DNA of 64,000 nucleotides. It comes from Couchioplanes azureus. Its GTDB lineage: Bacteria > Actinomycetota > Actinomycetes > Mycobacteriales > Micromonosporaceae. Shown piece by piece: positions 7,660-17,600 of the stretch. Below the pieces are notes generated by a model. It was not told the DNA's origin and searched no databases. It saw nothing but the letters and a program-made list of their open reading frames with translations. Made by a program: the position numbers and the translations under genes. Numbering within the stretch: position 1 is the stretch's first letter; the number at the start of each line of letters is the position of its first letter. The stretch is taken from NCBI RefSeq assembly GCF_014648355.1, contig NZ_BMQY01000002.1, positions 766,389 through 830,388 on the forward strand. The letters are read 5' to 3'.

Positions 7660-10113
7660 GTGACCGGGCGACGACGACTCGGACTGGTGGCCGCGGGGGC
7701 GACCCTGCTCTCCGCGGCGCCCCTGTCGGCGATCTTCGAGACCTGGACCTGGCTGCTGCAGTGCGTCCTCGCGGTCGGCCTGGTCGCCGGCGCGGCGGTG
7801 CTGACCCGCAGCATGCGCCTGCCCACCTGGGCCCAGATGGCGGGCATGGCGCTGACCCTGCTGCTCACCCTGTCCTGGATGTTCCCCAGCGGCGACGAGC
7901 TGCTGTCGGTGATCCCGACGCCGCCGACCTTCCAGCACTTCGGCGAGCTCTTCCAGCAGGCCGGCGTCGACACCCGGTCGTACGGCGTACCGGTCCCCGA
8001 CCGCGACGGCCTGCTCTTCCTCGCCACGCTGGGGATCGGCGCCGTGGCCATCGTCGTCGACCTGCTCACCGTGGTGGCCCGCCGCCCCGCGCTGGCCGGC
8101 CTGCCGATGCTGGCCATCTACTCGGTGCCGGTCGCGGTGTACGTGGACAGCGTCCCGGTCGTCCCGTTCGCCGTGGGCGCGATCGGCTTCCTCTGGCTGC
8201 TGGTCGCCGACAACGTCGACCGGGTCCGCCGCTTCGGCCGCCGCTTCACCGGCGACGGCCGCGACGTGGACGTCTGGGAGCCGTCCCCGCTGGCCGCGGC
8301 CGGCCGCCGGCTCGCCGTGCTCGGCGTCGCCGCCGCCGTGCTGCTCCCGCTGATCGTGCCCGGCCTCGACACCGGCCTGCTGAACCGGCTCACCCAGGTC
8401 GGCGCGGGCGCGGGCGGCGGCGGCACGGGCGGCGGCAGCGGGCGCATCAACCTGTTCGCCTCGCTCACCGGCTATCTCAACCAGAGCGAGACGGTCGACT
8501 TCATGAGGGTCAGGACCAACGAACCGGACCCGTTCTACCTGCGCATCGCCACCGGGGACGTGCTCACCGCCGAGGGCATCGCCAACCGGACGCCGGCCGG
8601 GCGCCCGCTGCCGCGCGGCCTGGCCGACCCGCGGGACAGCACCGTGCTCGGGGAGTTCCGGCAGTACCGCGCCGAGGTCGAGATCACCAACAAGTACGCG
8701 CAGAACCTCGCGCCGATCTACTCCTCCACCATCAAGATCGACGGTCTCGACGGCGCCTGGTCGTACGACCCGTCCGCCCAGGCGGTCTTCTCCGGTCGCA
8801 GCACCACCAAGGGCCAGAAGTACTCGTTCGACTACGTCCGTGCCCAGTACACCCCCGACCTGCTGCGGGAGGCCGGGCCGCTGTCGCAGGACAACCCGGT
8901 CCGCCAGCAGTTCACCGCCGTGCCGGACGACCCCAAGGTCAAGGCCCTGGTGGCGCGCCTGGTCAAGGGCAAGGACACCGAGTACGACAAGTTCCTGGCG
9001 CTGTACCGGCACTTCTCCCGGGACAACGGCTTCACGTACAGCCGGAACACGGCCGAAGCCGAGGACGGCGCCTCGGCGATCTCCGCCTTCCTGGACAACA
9101 AGACCGGCTACTGCCAGCAGTACGCGACGGCGCTCACCTGGATGGCCCGCGTGGCCGGCATCCCGGCCCGGGTGGCGTTCGGCTTCACCCGCGGCACCCG
9201 CGACGGCGACGGGTACGTGATCACCAACCGCAACGCGCACGCCTGGACCGAGGTCTACCTCGACGGCTTCGGCTGGATCCCGTTCGACGCCACCCCGGCG
9301 GCGTCGATCGTGGGCTCCAGCCGCACGGGCTGGGCACCCGACATCGACCGGGTCGACGTCCCCTCGGCCTCGCCGACGGCGTCGAGCGTCCCGGGCGCCG
9401 CAGGCTCCCCCGGCCCGGGCGGCGCGAACCGCCCCGACCGGGACCCCGACGAGAACACCCTCGGTGCCGCCGACGCCGAGACCCCGTCGGGCGGCTCCTC
9501 CACCGGCCTGCTGATCACCGGCCTCGCCGCCCTGGTCGTGGCGTTGCTGCTGGTGCCGGCGTTGCGCCGGGTGCTGGTCCGCAGGCGCCGGCATGCGGCG
9601 ACGGCCCCGGCCACGACGGCGGCGGCCGCGGCGGAGACCCCACCGGGCACCCGCGACGTCACCGTCACGACCGAGTCGGTACGCGCCCGCGAGGACGCCC
9701 ACGCCGCCTGGGACGAGCTCGTCGACACGATGGTCGACTACCGCGTGCCGGTGGACCCGACCGAGACGCCCCGGCACACCGCCCAGCGGCTGATCCGCGA
9801 GGCGGAGCTGACCGGCGCGCCGGCCGATGGGGCGGTCCTGCTGGGCCAGGCCGAGGAACGCGCCCGGTACGCCCGCCGCCCGCTGCAGGGCGAGGGCCTC
9901 ACGGCGGCGCTGGCGCAGGTGCGCAAGGGACTGGCCGGCACGGCGTCTCGTCCGGTCAGGCTGCGGGCGGTGCTCCTGCCGCCGTCGGTGATGCTCCGCT
10001 GGCGCATGGGCCTGGCCGAGCAGTCGACCCGCTGGCTGAGCTCGTTCAGCCGGATGCGCGACCTGCTGGTCCGCTTCAGTCCCCGCCGGCTGCTCGCGGG
10101 ACGCGCCCGCTGA
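7660..10113 (+). CDS. TgpA-like transglutaminase-domain membrane protein
   Basis: 817 residues. The N-terminal ~230 residues contain several membrane segments (DUF3488-type). A transglutaminase-like core follows: catalytic Cys in GYCQQYATAL (near residue 485), His in NAHAWTEVY (near 526) and Asp in IPFDATP (near 541). A Pro/Ser-rich linker leads to one more membrane segment (about residues 610-630) and a DUF4129-like tail. The core faces the periplasmic side in related proteins. The substrate is unknown. The GTG start lies 16 nt after the DUF58 stop; the gene ends at a 14-bp terminator. Confidence 0.92.
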   Translation: MTGRRRLGLVAAGATLLSAAPLSAIFETWTWLLQCVLAVGLVAGAAVLTRSMRLPTWAQMAGMALTLLLTLSWMFPSGDELLSVIPTPPTFQHFGELFQQAGVDTRSYGVPVPDRDGLLFLATLGIGAVAIVVDLLTVVARRPALAGLPMLAIYSVPVAVYVDSVPVVPFAVGAIGFLWLLVADNVDRVRRFGRRFTGDGRDVDVWEPSPLAAAGRRLAVLGVAAAVLLPLIVPGLDTGLLNRLTQVGAGAGGGGTGGGSGRINLFASLTGYLNQSETVDFMRVRTNEPDPFYLRIATGDVLTAEGIANRTPAGRPLPRGLADPRDSTVLGEFRQYRAEVEITNKYAQNLAPIYSSTIKIDGLDGAWSYDPSAQAVFSGRSTTKGQKYSFDYVRAQYTPDLLREAGPLSQDNPVRQQFTAVPDDPKVKALVARLVKGKDTEYDKFLALYRHFSRDNGFTYSRNTAEAEDGASAISAFLDNKTGYCQQYATALTWMARVAGIPARVAFGFTRGTRDGDGYVITNRNAHAWTEVYLDGFGWIPFDATPAASIVGSSRTGWAPDIDRVDVPSASPTASSVPGAAGSPGPGGANRPDRDPDENTLGAADAETPSGGSSTGLLITGLAALVVALLLVPALRRVLVRRRRHAATAPATTAAAAAETPPGTRDVTVTTESVRAREDAHAAWDELVDTMVDYRVPVDPTETPRHTAQRLIREAELTGAPADGAVLLGQAEERARYARRPLQGEGLTAALAQVRKGLAGTASRPVRLRAVLLPPSVMLRWRMGLAEQSTRWLSSFSRMRDLLVRFSPRRLLAGRAR

Positions 10114-10171
10114 CGACGGTCGCCGCCGGGCGGTAGTCAGGCCGCCGGGTGGTGGTCGGACCGGACAGCCA

Positions 10172-10206
10172 CGGCCCGCCGCCCCATGACCTGGGGCGGC
10201 GGGCCG
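10172..10206. terminator. Strong bidirectional terminator after tgpA
   Basis: Perfect 14-bp inverted repeat (10172-10185 with 10193-10206) around a 7-nt loop, without a marked T run. It lies between the convergent tgpA-like and DUF3040 genes. Confidence 0.75.
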
Positions 10207-10299
10207 CGTCGTTCCTGGACCGGGTGGCGGGCCGCGTCGAGGCGCGGATATGGCGATGGCGGCCGGGTGGCCGCCATCGTGTCGCCGTGGGTCGCCGGG

Positions 10300-10686
10300 C
10301 TAGCGGTGGCCCTCCGGGCGCTGACGCCAGCGGTCCTCGAGCCGGTCGATGAGGCCCGCCTTGCGCGTCTGCCGGGTGCGGCGGGTGGCGGTGCCGCCGA
10401 CGGCGTGCAGGTCGGGTGCCTGTCCCTTGCGGCGGGTCTGCATCGCGAACGCGGCCGCGGACAGCATGACCACGAAACCGGCCACGCCGAGCGGCGTATT
10501 GCTGCTCACGGTGCCGTAGACAACCAGTGCGAGACCCAAGGCGATCACGAACGCCCCGGCGACCAGCCGGCGCCGGGCGTGGAAGCGCGGGTCACTGTTT
10601 CGCACAGCCGAGGCGAACTTGGGGTCCTCGGCAAGCGACCGCTCGATCTGATCGAACAGCCGCTGCTCGTGCTCCGAGAGCGGCAC
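10300..10686 (-). CDS. DUF3040 family small membrane protein
   Basis: 128 residues from a GTG at 10686 (reading VPLSEHEQRLFDQIE), chosen because GGGGAGG lies six bases upstream; an ATG seven codons earlier would overlap that site. The N-terminal LSEHEQ motif, followed by two hydrophobic segments (about residues 45-85) and a basic tail, is the DUF3040 pattern common in actinobacteria. The function is unknown. It stands alone, between tgpA and dinB. Confidence 0.85.
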   Translation of the reverse strand: MPLSEHEQRLFDQIERSLAEDPKFASAVRNSDPRFHARRRLVAGAFVIALGLALVVYGTVSSNTPLGVAGFVVMLSAAAFAMQTRRKGQAPDLHAVGGTATRRTRQTRKAGLIDRLEDRWRQRPEGHR

Positions 10687-10779
10687 GGCATTCCTCCCCG
10701 GGCGCATGTCCGGCCCCCCGGCGTTGGTGCGGGCGGGCCGATGGTGCGAGGCAGCCGACCGGCTGCCTTACCCGCAAGT

Positions 10780-12075
10780 CTACGAGGGGGTTGGCGGGTC
10801 GGAAAGCGGGACGACCGTCGAGTGCGGGTGATTTTCAGTCCGGCGGAGATCGGTTCGTCCCAAAAGACTGGCCGGTCCGACGATGGAGCGGCCGAACCGG
10901 GCCGCCGCCGCGTCGGCTGCGGCCTCCGCCTCGCGCCAGCCGCGCTCCGGCTCACCCAGCGTGAGCTGCCGCGATGCGGTCGCCGCGGCGGCCAGACCCT
11001 CGACCCGGACGCCGACCAGCCGGATCGGCTCGCCCGGGCGCAGCGCCTGGAACAGCGCGAGCGAGACCTCGAAGATCTCGCGTGCCACATCGGTGGTCGT
11101 CCGCATCGTGCGTGAGCGGCTGACCGTGCGAAAGTCGGCGAGCCGGATCTTTATGGACACCGTCCGCCCGACGTTGCCGCTCGCCCGCAGCCGGGCGCCG
11201 ACCTTGTCGGAGAGCGCGAGCAGGCTGCGCCGGATCGTGGCCGGGTCGGTGACGTCGGTATCGTAGGTGAGCTCGGCACCGATCGACTTCTCCTCGCGCT
11301 CGGCGACCACCCGGCGCGGGTCGCGGCCCCAGGCCAGCTCGTGCAGGTGGGCGGCGGACGCCTCCCCGAGCGCCGCGCGCAGCATGCCCGCCGGCGCGCG
11401 GGCCAGGTCGCCGACCGTCGTCAGCCCGAGCCGGTGCAGCTGCGCGGCCGCCTTCTCGCCCACGCCCCACAGCGCGCCCACGGGCAGCGGGTGCACAAAC
11501 TCCAGGACCTCGCCGGCCGGGACGACCGTCATGCCGTCGGGCTTGGCCCGGGCCGAGCCGAGCTTGGCGACGAACTTGCTCGGGGCGACCCCCACCGAGC
11601 AGGTCAGCCGCTGCTCCGCGAGGACCCGCCGGCGGATCGACCGGGCGATCTCCGCCGGGCGCCCGAGCAGCCGCTGCGCGCCGGCCACGTCGAGGAACGC
11701 CTCGTCCAGCGAGAGGGGCTCGACCAGCGGGGTCACGTCGCGGAAGATCCGCATGACCGCCTCGGAGGCGGCCGAGTAGGCGCCGAAGTCGGGCGGCAGG
11801 AACACGGCCTGCGGGCACAGCGCCCGCGCCCGCAGGCCCGGCATCGCGCTGCGCACGCCGAAGCGCCGGGCCTCGTAGCTCGCGGAGCTGACCACGCCGC
11901 GCGGGCCCGCCCCGCCCACCACGACGGGCCGTCCCCGCAGCTCGGGCCGCCGGCGCACCTCGACCGAGGCGAAGAACGCGTCCATGTCGACGTGCAGGAT
12001 CGTGCACCCCGCGTCGTCGGCGTCCGGGCCGAACCGCGGGTCACGCCCCTGCCCGATCGCCTGACTGCGTCCCAC
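10780..12075 (-). CDS. dinB: DNA polymerase IV (Y family)
   Basis: 431 residues. The catalytic motif ILHVDMDAFFASVE sits near residues 26-39, and the second acidic pair is in LSLDEAFLDVAG. Palm, fingers, thumb and little-finger regions are complete, ending in a low-complexity tail. The enzyme performs error-prone translesion synthesis without proofreading. It has an independent position ~2.6 kb from the dnaE2-imuB cluster and keeps the catalytic residues that ImuB-type proteins usually lack. No LexA box was seen upstream. Confidence 0.95.
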   Translation of the reverse strand: MGRSQAIGQGRDPRFGPDADDAGCTILHVDMDAFFASVEVRRRPELRGRPVVVGGAGPRGVVSSASYEARRFGVRSAMPGLRARALCPQAVFLPPDFGAYSAASEAVMRIFRDVTPLVEPLSLDEAFLDVAGAQRLLGRPAEIARSIRRRVLAEQRLTCSVGVAPSKFVAKLGSARAKPDGMTVVPAGEVLEFVHPLPVGALWGVGEKAAAQLHRLGLTTVGDLARAPAGMLRAALGEASAAHLHELAWGRDPRRVVAEREEKSIGAELTYDTDVTDPATIRRSLLALSDKVGARLRASGNVGRTVSIKIRLADFRTVSRSRTMRTTTDVAREIFEVSLALFQALRPGEPIRLVGVRVEGLAAAATASRQLTLGEPERGWREAEAAADAAAARFGRSIVGPASLLGRTDLRRTENHPHSTVVPLSDPPTPS

Positions 12076-12111
12076 GGCAGCAGACTAGACAGGGGGTCCG
12101 ACAAGAACGCC

Positions 12112-13275
12112 TCAGGCAGCGAAGCTGAGCAGGGGAACCGTCATCTCCGTGGCGGTGACGGAGCCGTGGTAGGCCACCAGCCGGCCGACCGTCGGCGGCT
12201 CCCATCCGCCGGCCAGCACGACGGTGTGGTCGAGGCACACCACCACCACGTCCCCGATGCGCCCGAGGTGATCCGGCGGCACCGGGCCGTAGAGACCGCT
12301 CTCGACGGCCTCCTGGCGGGTGAGCACCCACGCCGACGTGCCGAGCACCGCGCGGTACGCCGCCACGACGTCGGCCACCGCGCCGTCGGTGACGTGGAGG
12401 TAGCGGACCCGGGGCTCCCCGGCGACCCCGGCGATCCCGGCGCTCAAGGCCGGATTGGCGGCCAGGTCGACGCGGGTGTGCGCGGGAATGTCGAGCTGCC
12501 CGTGGTCGGCCGTGACCAGCAGGGCGGCGCCCGGTGGCAGCCCCTCGGCCAGGCGCCCGACCAGCTCGCCGACGGTCGTCGCGGCGGCCCGCCACGGATC
12601 GGAGTCGATGCCCGAGGCATGCCCGTGGTGGTCGAGGTCGGGGTGGTAGCCGTACACGAGGCCGGGCTCGGCCAGCGCGGCCAGCATGGCGGTGGCGAGG
12701 GCGTGCGGGTCACCGGCCCCGGTGAACGTCGCGCCGCGGTAGGCCGCGACGGTCAGCCCGGTGCCCTCGAACTCGGCCTTGGTGACCAGCGCGGTGCGCG
12801 TGCCGGCGGCGGCCGCCGCCTCGAACCGCGTCGGGACCGGCTGCCAGACGGCCGGGTCCGGGTCGGCGCCCCAGGCGATGTGGTTGAGCACGCCGCCGTC
12901 CGGGCGCCGCACCGTGAAGCCCAGGACGCCGTGCGCACCGGGCGGCGCGCCGGTGCCGAGGGTGACCAGGCTGACCGGTGTGGTCGAGGGAAAACCGGAG
13001 GTGAGCGTCCGGCCGGGCAGCTGCGTCAGAATCGGCGCGTGCGGCGCCGCGACCGGGATCTGGTACGCCCCCAGCCCGTCGACCAGCAGCACCGCGATGC
13101 GGTCGACGCCGCCGAGCACCTCGCCGAGCCCCAGCACGTCCGTGGCACCGGGCACCCCGAGCACGGCCATCGCGCTCGGCAGCAGCTCGGCGAGGCTGCC
13201 GGAACCGTAGGCGGGCCGCACCACCCCGAGCGCGGACTCACCCTGCGGTCCGCAGGGCGGCAGAGAGGACGTCAC
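12112..13275 (-). CDS. Alkaline phosphatase/nucleotide pyrophosphatase superfamily protein
   Basis: 387 residues from a GTG at 13275 whose G-T-G overlaps the TGA of the upstream methyltransferase (GTGA), so translation is coupled. Superfamily motifs: AVLLVDGLGAYQ near residues 60-71 (metal ligand Asp), the nucleophile region GFPSTTPVSLVTLGTG, YHPDLDHHGHASG (Asp/His ligands) and TADHGQLD. These match type I phosphodiesterase/nucleotide pyrophosphatases. The protein has no clear signal peptide, so it is probably cytoplasmic. The substrate cannot be read; nucleotide or phosphodiester hydrolysis is the family norm. Confidence 0.88.
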   Translation of the reverse strand: MTSSLPPCGPQGESALGVVRPAYGSGSLAELLPSAMAVLGVPGATDVLGLGEVLGGVDRIAVLLVDGLGAYQIPVAAPHAPILTQLPGRTLTSGFPSTTPVSLVTLGTGAPPGAHGVLGFTVRRPDGGVLNHIAWGADPDPAVWQPVPTRFEAAAAAGTRTALVTKAEFEGTGLTVAAYRGATFTGAGDPHALATAMLAALAEPGLVYGYHPDLDHHGHASGIDSDPWRAAATTVGELVGRLAEGLPPGAALLVTADHGQLDIPAHTRVDLAANPALSAGIAGVAGEPRVRYLHVTDGAVADVVAAYRAVLGTSAWVLTRQEAVESGLYGPVPPDHLGRIGDVVVVCLDHTVVLAGGWEPPTVGRLVAYHGSVTATEMTVPLLSFAA

Positions 13276-14072
13276 GGGCGGCGCGCGAAGACGTGGAGCT
13301 GGGCGGCGATGTCGCGGAACGGCGGCCGGGCGGACAGTGCCAGCTCCAGATCGAGCATGGTCCGCGGGTCCGCCTCCACCACCGCGGCGGGCAGGAGGTC
13401 CGCCAGGACCCGTACGCCCCGGGTCTCCTCGACCGTGAGCCCCGCCGCCGTGAGCAGCGCCTCGGCGGTCTCCACGTCGTAGCGCCGGCGCAGTGTGTCG
13501 CGCCCGCCGGCGCGGCCGTCGGGGTCGTCGAGCAACGCGGACGCCGCGTCGAGATGACCGTTGAAGGCCCGGCCGAGCACCGCGGCGGCCCGCCCGGCGA
13601 CCAGCAGGCTGACCGCTCCCCCGGGCCGCAGCGCCGCCGCGACGGCGGCGACCACGTCCGCCGGGTCGTCGACGACCTCGAGCACGGCATGGCACAGGAT
13701 GAGGTCGGCGCTGCCCGGCGCGACCAGCCCGGCGAGCGCGTCACCGTCGCCCTGGACGGCGCGGACCCGGTCGGCGACGCCCGCGTCGGCGGCGCGCCGG
13801 GTGAGGGCGGCGAGCGCGTCCGGGCTGGCGTCGACGACCGTGACCCGGTGCCCGGCCTCGGCCAGCGGTACGGCGAAGCCTCCCGTCCCGCCGCCCACGT
13901 CGACCACGGTCAGCTCCCGGCCGGCGTGGCGCTCGAGCTCGCGGCGGAGTACGGCCCAGACGGCGGCCGTGCGCGGGGTGACGGGTGGTCGGGGGCTGCG
14001 CGTCGGTGCGGTGTCCACACGCGCAGCGTATCGGCCGGCGGCTCGCCGAGGACGCCGCGCCGGGCCGGTCAC
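13272..14072 (-). CDS. SAM-dependent methyltransferase (class I)
   Basis: 266 residues, or 248 from a GTG at 14018. The Rossmann SAM motif VVDVGGGTGGFAVPLAEAG, then an acidic residue at the strand end (VVDASPDAL) and DLILCHAVLEVVDDP, are typical UbiE/BioC-like features. The substrate is not evident. Overlap by 4 nt with the following phosphatase gene indicates an operon. Its start region abuts a 24-bp tandem repeat, so the true start may be the downstream GTG. Confidence 0.88.
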   Translation of the reverse strand: MTGPARRPRRAAGRYAARVDTAPTRSPRPPVTPRTAAVWAVLRRELERHAGRELTVVDVGGGTGGFAVPLAEAGHRVTVVDASPDALAALTRRAADAGVADRVRAVQGDGDALAGLVAPGSADLILCHAVLEVVDDPADVVAAVAAALRPGGAVSLLVAGRAAAVLGRAFNGHLDAASALLDDPDGRAGGRDTLRRRYDVETAEALLTAAGLTVEETRGVRVLADLLPAAVVEADPRTMLDLELALSARPPFRDIAAQLHVFARRP

Positions 14073-14083
14073 CCCCGGTGTCG

Positions 14084-14188
14084 GACGCCGGGCACCGGCG
14101 GACCATGGACGCCGGGCACCGGCGGACCATGGACGCCGGGCACCGGCGGACCATGGACGCCGGGCACCGGCGGACCATGGACGCCGGG
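14084..14188. repeat. 24-bp tandem repeat, 4.4 copies
   Basis: Four identical 24-bp units start at 14084, 14108, 14132 and 14156, with a 9-bp partial copy to 14188. Each unit holds a 6-bp hairpin (CGCCGG-GCA-CCGGCG) and overlaps the perfect palindrome GTCCATGGAC. It fills the space between the subtilisin-inhibitor stop codon and the methyltransferase start. Confidence 0.95.
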
Positions 14189-14190
14189 TC

Positions 14191-14586
14191 TCAGAAGGCC
14201 AGGACGACTCCGGTCGCGAGGTGCATCTCGCAGGGATTGCCGAACTGCCGCGTCCAGTCGACCTTGGCGCCCTTCCACCGGCCGGTGATCTCGGCGGTGA
14301 TCGGCGCGTACTCCATCGTGCACACGCCGGGGACGGGCCTGATCCGCGCCGGGTCGCCGCCGGCCCTGGCCAGCGCCGCGCACGCCCTGCCCTTCTTCGG
14401 ATGCGCGCCGCCGGTCGGGTTGCAGCGCAGCACGACCGCGGCGGCGAAGCCCGCGTCGGCCATATAGCTCAGGGTCAGCTCGCTCTTCTTCGCGGCCGCC
14501 GGGGCCGCGTCCGCGGCGGAAGCCGGGCTGGCGGCGGTGAGGCCGGCGAGGACCAGGACGGCGGACAGGCCGATGGTACGGATCAT
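14191..14586 (-). CDS. Secreted subtilisin inhibitor-like protein (SSI family)
   Basis: 131 residues with a signal peptide (hydrophobic core residues 5-22, likely cleavage after PASA-A near residue 24). The mature domain has LTLSY, RCNPTGG, HP, AC and FGNPC motifs and four Cys (55, 69, 89, 119), the SSI two-disulfide pattern. By alignment the reactive site is in VCTMEYAP with P1 Met91, which suggests inhibition of subtilisin-like proteases. SSI proteins are abundant secreted inhibitors of actinomycetes. The gene has its own AT-rich upstream region, so it is probably independent of dnaE2. Confidence 0.93.
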   Translation of the reverse strand: MIRTIGLSAVLVLAGLTAASPASAADAAPAAAKKSELTLSYMADAGFAAAVVLRCNPTGGAHPKKGRACAALARAGGDPARIRPVPGVCTMEYAPITAEITGRWKGAKVDWTRQFGNPCEMHLATGVVLAF

Positions 14587-14674
14587 GATGTCGCTCCCCC
14601 GTCGTGCGTTTCCTGCGCATCCGGTGTACGCCCCAAAAGGTGCGGTACACGCAGAACGGAAATATAGTGTCCGT

Positions 14675-17600
14675 TCAGCGGAAGTCGCGGGACGCGGGCG
14701 TGACCGGCGGGGTGAGCGCGTCGAGCCGGTCCGCGACCAGGTTCAGCACTCCCTCCACCTTCTCCAGCCGCCCCCGCACCACCAGCGCCGTACTGGTCCG
14801 GGCCACCCGCCGGTAGCGCTGCCACAACCCCGGCGAGCAGGTGACGTTGAGCATCCCGGTCTCGTCCTCCAGGTTGACGAAGGTGACCCCGCCCGCGGTC
14901 GCCGGCCGCTGCCGGTGGGTGACGATGCCGCCGGCCCGGATGCGGGTGCCGGCCTCGACGCGGCCGAGCCGCGCGATCGGCAGCGCGCCCCGGCGGGTCA
15001 GCTCCTCGCGGAGGAACTGCGCGGGGTGCGCGTCCGGGGACAGGCCCGTCGCCCACACGTCGGCGACCAGCTTGTCCACCTCGCCCATGCCGGGCAGCGT
15101 GGGCGCGTCGGTGCCGGTGACCGTGCCCGGCAGGCGGTCCGGCCGGTCCTGGGCGGCGGCCCCGGCCGCCCACAGCGCCTCCCGGCGGGACAGCCCGAAA
15201 CCCGCGAAGGCGTCGGAGGTGGCGAGGGCCTCCAGGTGGGCGGTCGCGCATCCGGTCCGGCGGGCGAGATCCGCCATGTCCCGGTACGGGCCGTGCGCAC
15301 GGCGCTCCTCCTCGACGGTCTTCGCCATCTCCTCGCCGAGGGTACGGACACTCGACAGCCCCATCCGTACGGCCGGCCCGCCCAGTCCCCACGCGTGCGG
15401 CGGCTCCCCGGGCGCCGAGCCCCACCGGGTGGTCGCCGTGGACTCCAGCGTCGCCGCGGCGTCGCTGAGGTTGATGTCCGGCCGGCGGACCTCGACCCCG
15501 TGCCGGCGGGCGTCGTCCACCAGCGACTGCGGCGAGTAGAAGCCCATCGGCTGGGCGTTGAGCAGGGCCGCGCAGAAGGCGGCCGGGTGATAGCGCTTCA
15601 GCCAGGCGCTCGCGTACACGAGAAAGGCGAAGCTCATGGCGTGGCTCTCCGGGAAGCCGTAGCTGGCGAACGCGGACAGCTTCAGGAACAGGTCGTCGGC
15701 GAGATCTCCGGTGATCCCGCGCGCCGCCATCCCCTCGTAGAGCCGCTTCTTGATCCGCTCCATCTTCTCCATCGACCGCTTCGACCCCATGGCCCGCCGC
15801 AGCTGATCCGCCTCGGCCGGGTCGAACCCCGCCACGTCGATCGCGAGCTGCATCAGCTGCTCCTGGAACAGCGGCACACCGAGCGTCTTGGCGAGCGCGT
15901 TGGCCATGAGCGGATGCGGAACCGACGGCTCCTCGAGTCCGTTTTTTCGCCGTATATAAGGATGAACAGATCCACCTTGGATCGGCCCCGGACGGATCAG
16001 CGCGACCTCGATGACCAGATCGTAGAATTTGTCCGGCTTGAGCCGGGGCAGGGTGGCCATCTGCGCCCGGCTTTCCACCTGGAAGACCCCGACGGAATCG
16101 GCGCGGCACAACATCGCGTAGACCTCGGGATCGTCGAGCCGCATGGTGCCGAGATCCAGATCGGACTCGATCATGTCGTACGCATAGTGCAGGGCCGACA
16201 GCATCCCCAGGCCGAGCAGGTCGAACTTGACCAGGTCGACCGCCGCGCAGTCGTCCTTGTCCCACTGCAGCACCGTGCGCCCCGGCATCCGCCCCCACTC
16301 CACCGGGCACACCTCGATGATCGGCCGGTCGCAGATCACCATGCCGCCCGAGTGGATGCCCAGGTGCCGTGGAAAGTCCTGCACCTCGTTCGCGAACGCG
16401 ACCACCTGCTCCGGGATGTCCTCCACGTCGACGGCCGCGACGCTGCCCCACCGGTCGATCTGCTTGCTCCACGCGTCCTGCTGCCCGGGCGAGAAACCGA
16501 AGGCCTTGGCCATGTCGCGTACGGCGGAACGCGGACGGTACGAGATCACGTTGGCGACCTGCGCGGTGTGCTCCCGGCCGTGCTTGTCGTACACGTACTG
16601 GATCACCTCCTCGCGCCGGTCCGACTCGATGTCCACGTCGATGTCCGGCGGGCCGTCCCGCTCCGGCGCCAGGAACCGCTCGAAGAGCAGGTCGTACTCG
16701 ACGGCGTCCACATTGGTGATGCGCAGCGCGTAGCAGACCGCGGAGTTCGCCGCCGAGCCCCGCCCCTGGCAGTAGATGTTCTTCTCGCGGCAGAACCGCA
16801 CGATGTCGTACACCACCAGGAAGTAGCCGGGGAAATCCAGCTCCTCGATCATCCGCAGCTCGTGCTCGAGCTGCGCGTACGCCTTCGGATGCGCCTGCGG
16901 CGGCCCGTACCGCTCCCGGGCGCCGCGCATGGTCAGCTCCCGCAGCCAGCTCATCTCGGTGTGCCCCGGCTCCGGGATGGCGAAGGCCGGCAGCCGCGGC
17001 GCGACCAGCTGCAGGTCGAAGGCGAGATCGTCGCCGAACATCGCGGCGTTCTCCACCGCACCCGGGTACGCCGCGAACCGCCGCTTCATCTCGGCCCCGC
17101 TGCGCAGGTGGGCGGCGCCGGCCGCGGGCAGCCAGCCGTCGATCTCGTCGAGGCTGCGCCGGGCCCGGACCGCGGCCAGCGCCGTGGCCAGCCGGCGCCG
17201 GCCCGGGGTCGCGTAGTGCACGTTGTTGGTGGCGACCACCTCCAGCCGGCGGCTCTGCGCCAGGTCGTACAGGGCGTCGTTGCGGTCGCCGTCGTACGGG
17301 TCGCCGTGGTCGGTCAGCTCGACGGCGACGTTGCCGGCGCCGAAGAGGCCGACCAGCCGGTCCAGCTCGCGCGCCGCGCCGCGCGGCCCCTCGGCGGCGA
17401 GGGCCCGCGGGACGCTGCCCTTGCGGCATCCGGTCAGCACCAGCACGTGGTCGCGCAGCACCTCGGCGATCTGCTCGAGGTCCCCGTACGCCGGTTTGCC
17501 CTTCTCCGCGCCGTCGAGCTGGCCGCGGGAGATCGTCCGGGCGAGGCGGGCGTAGCCCTCCGGCCCGTGCGCGAGGGCGAGCAGATGCCGGCCCTCCGGG

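Noticed and set aside
7339..9777. 812-codon open frame on the minus strand
   Set aside because: Shadow of the tgpA-like gene; no domain.
12112..13695. 527-codon version of the phosphatase gene
   Set aside because: The first 140 codons are Arg/Gly-rich shadow of the methyltransferase gene; GTG 13275 is the start.
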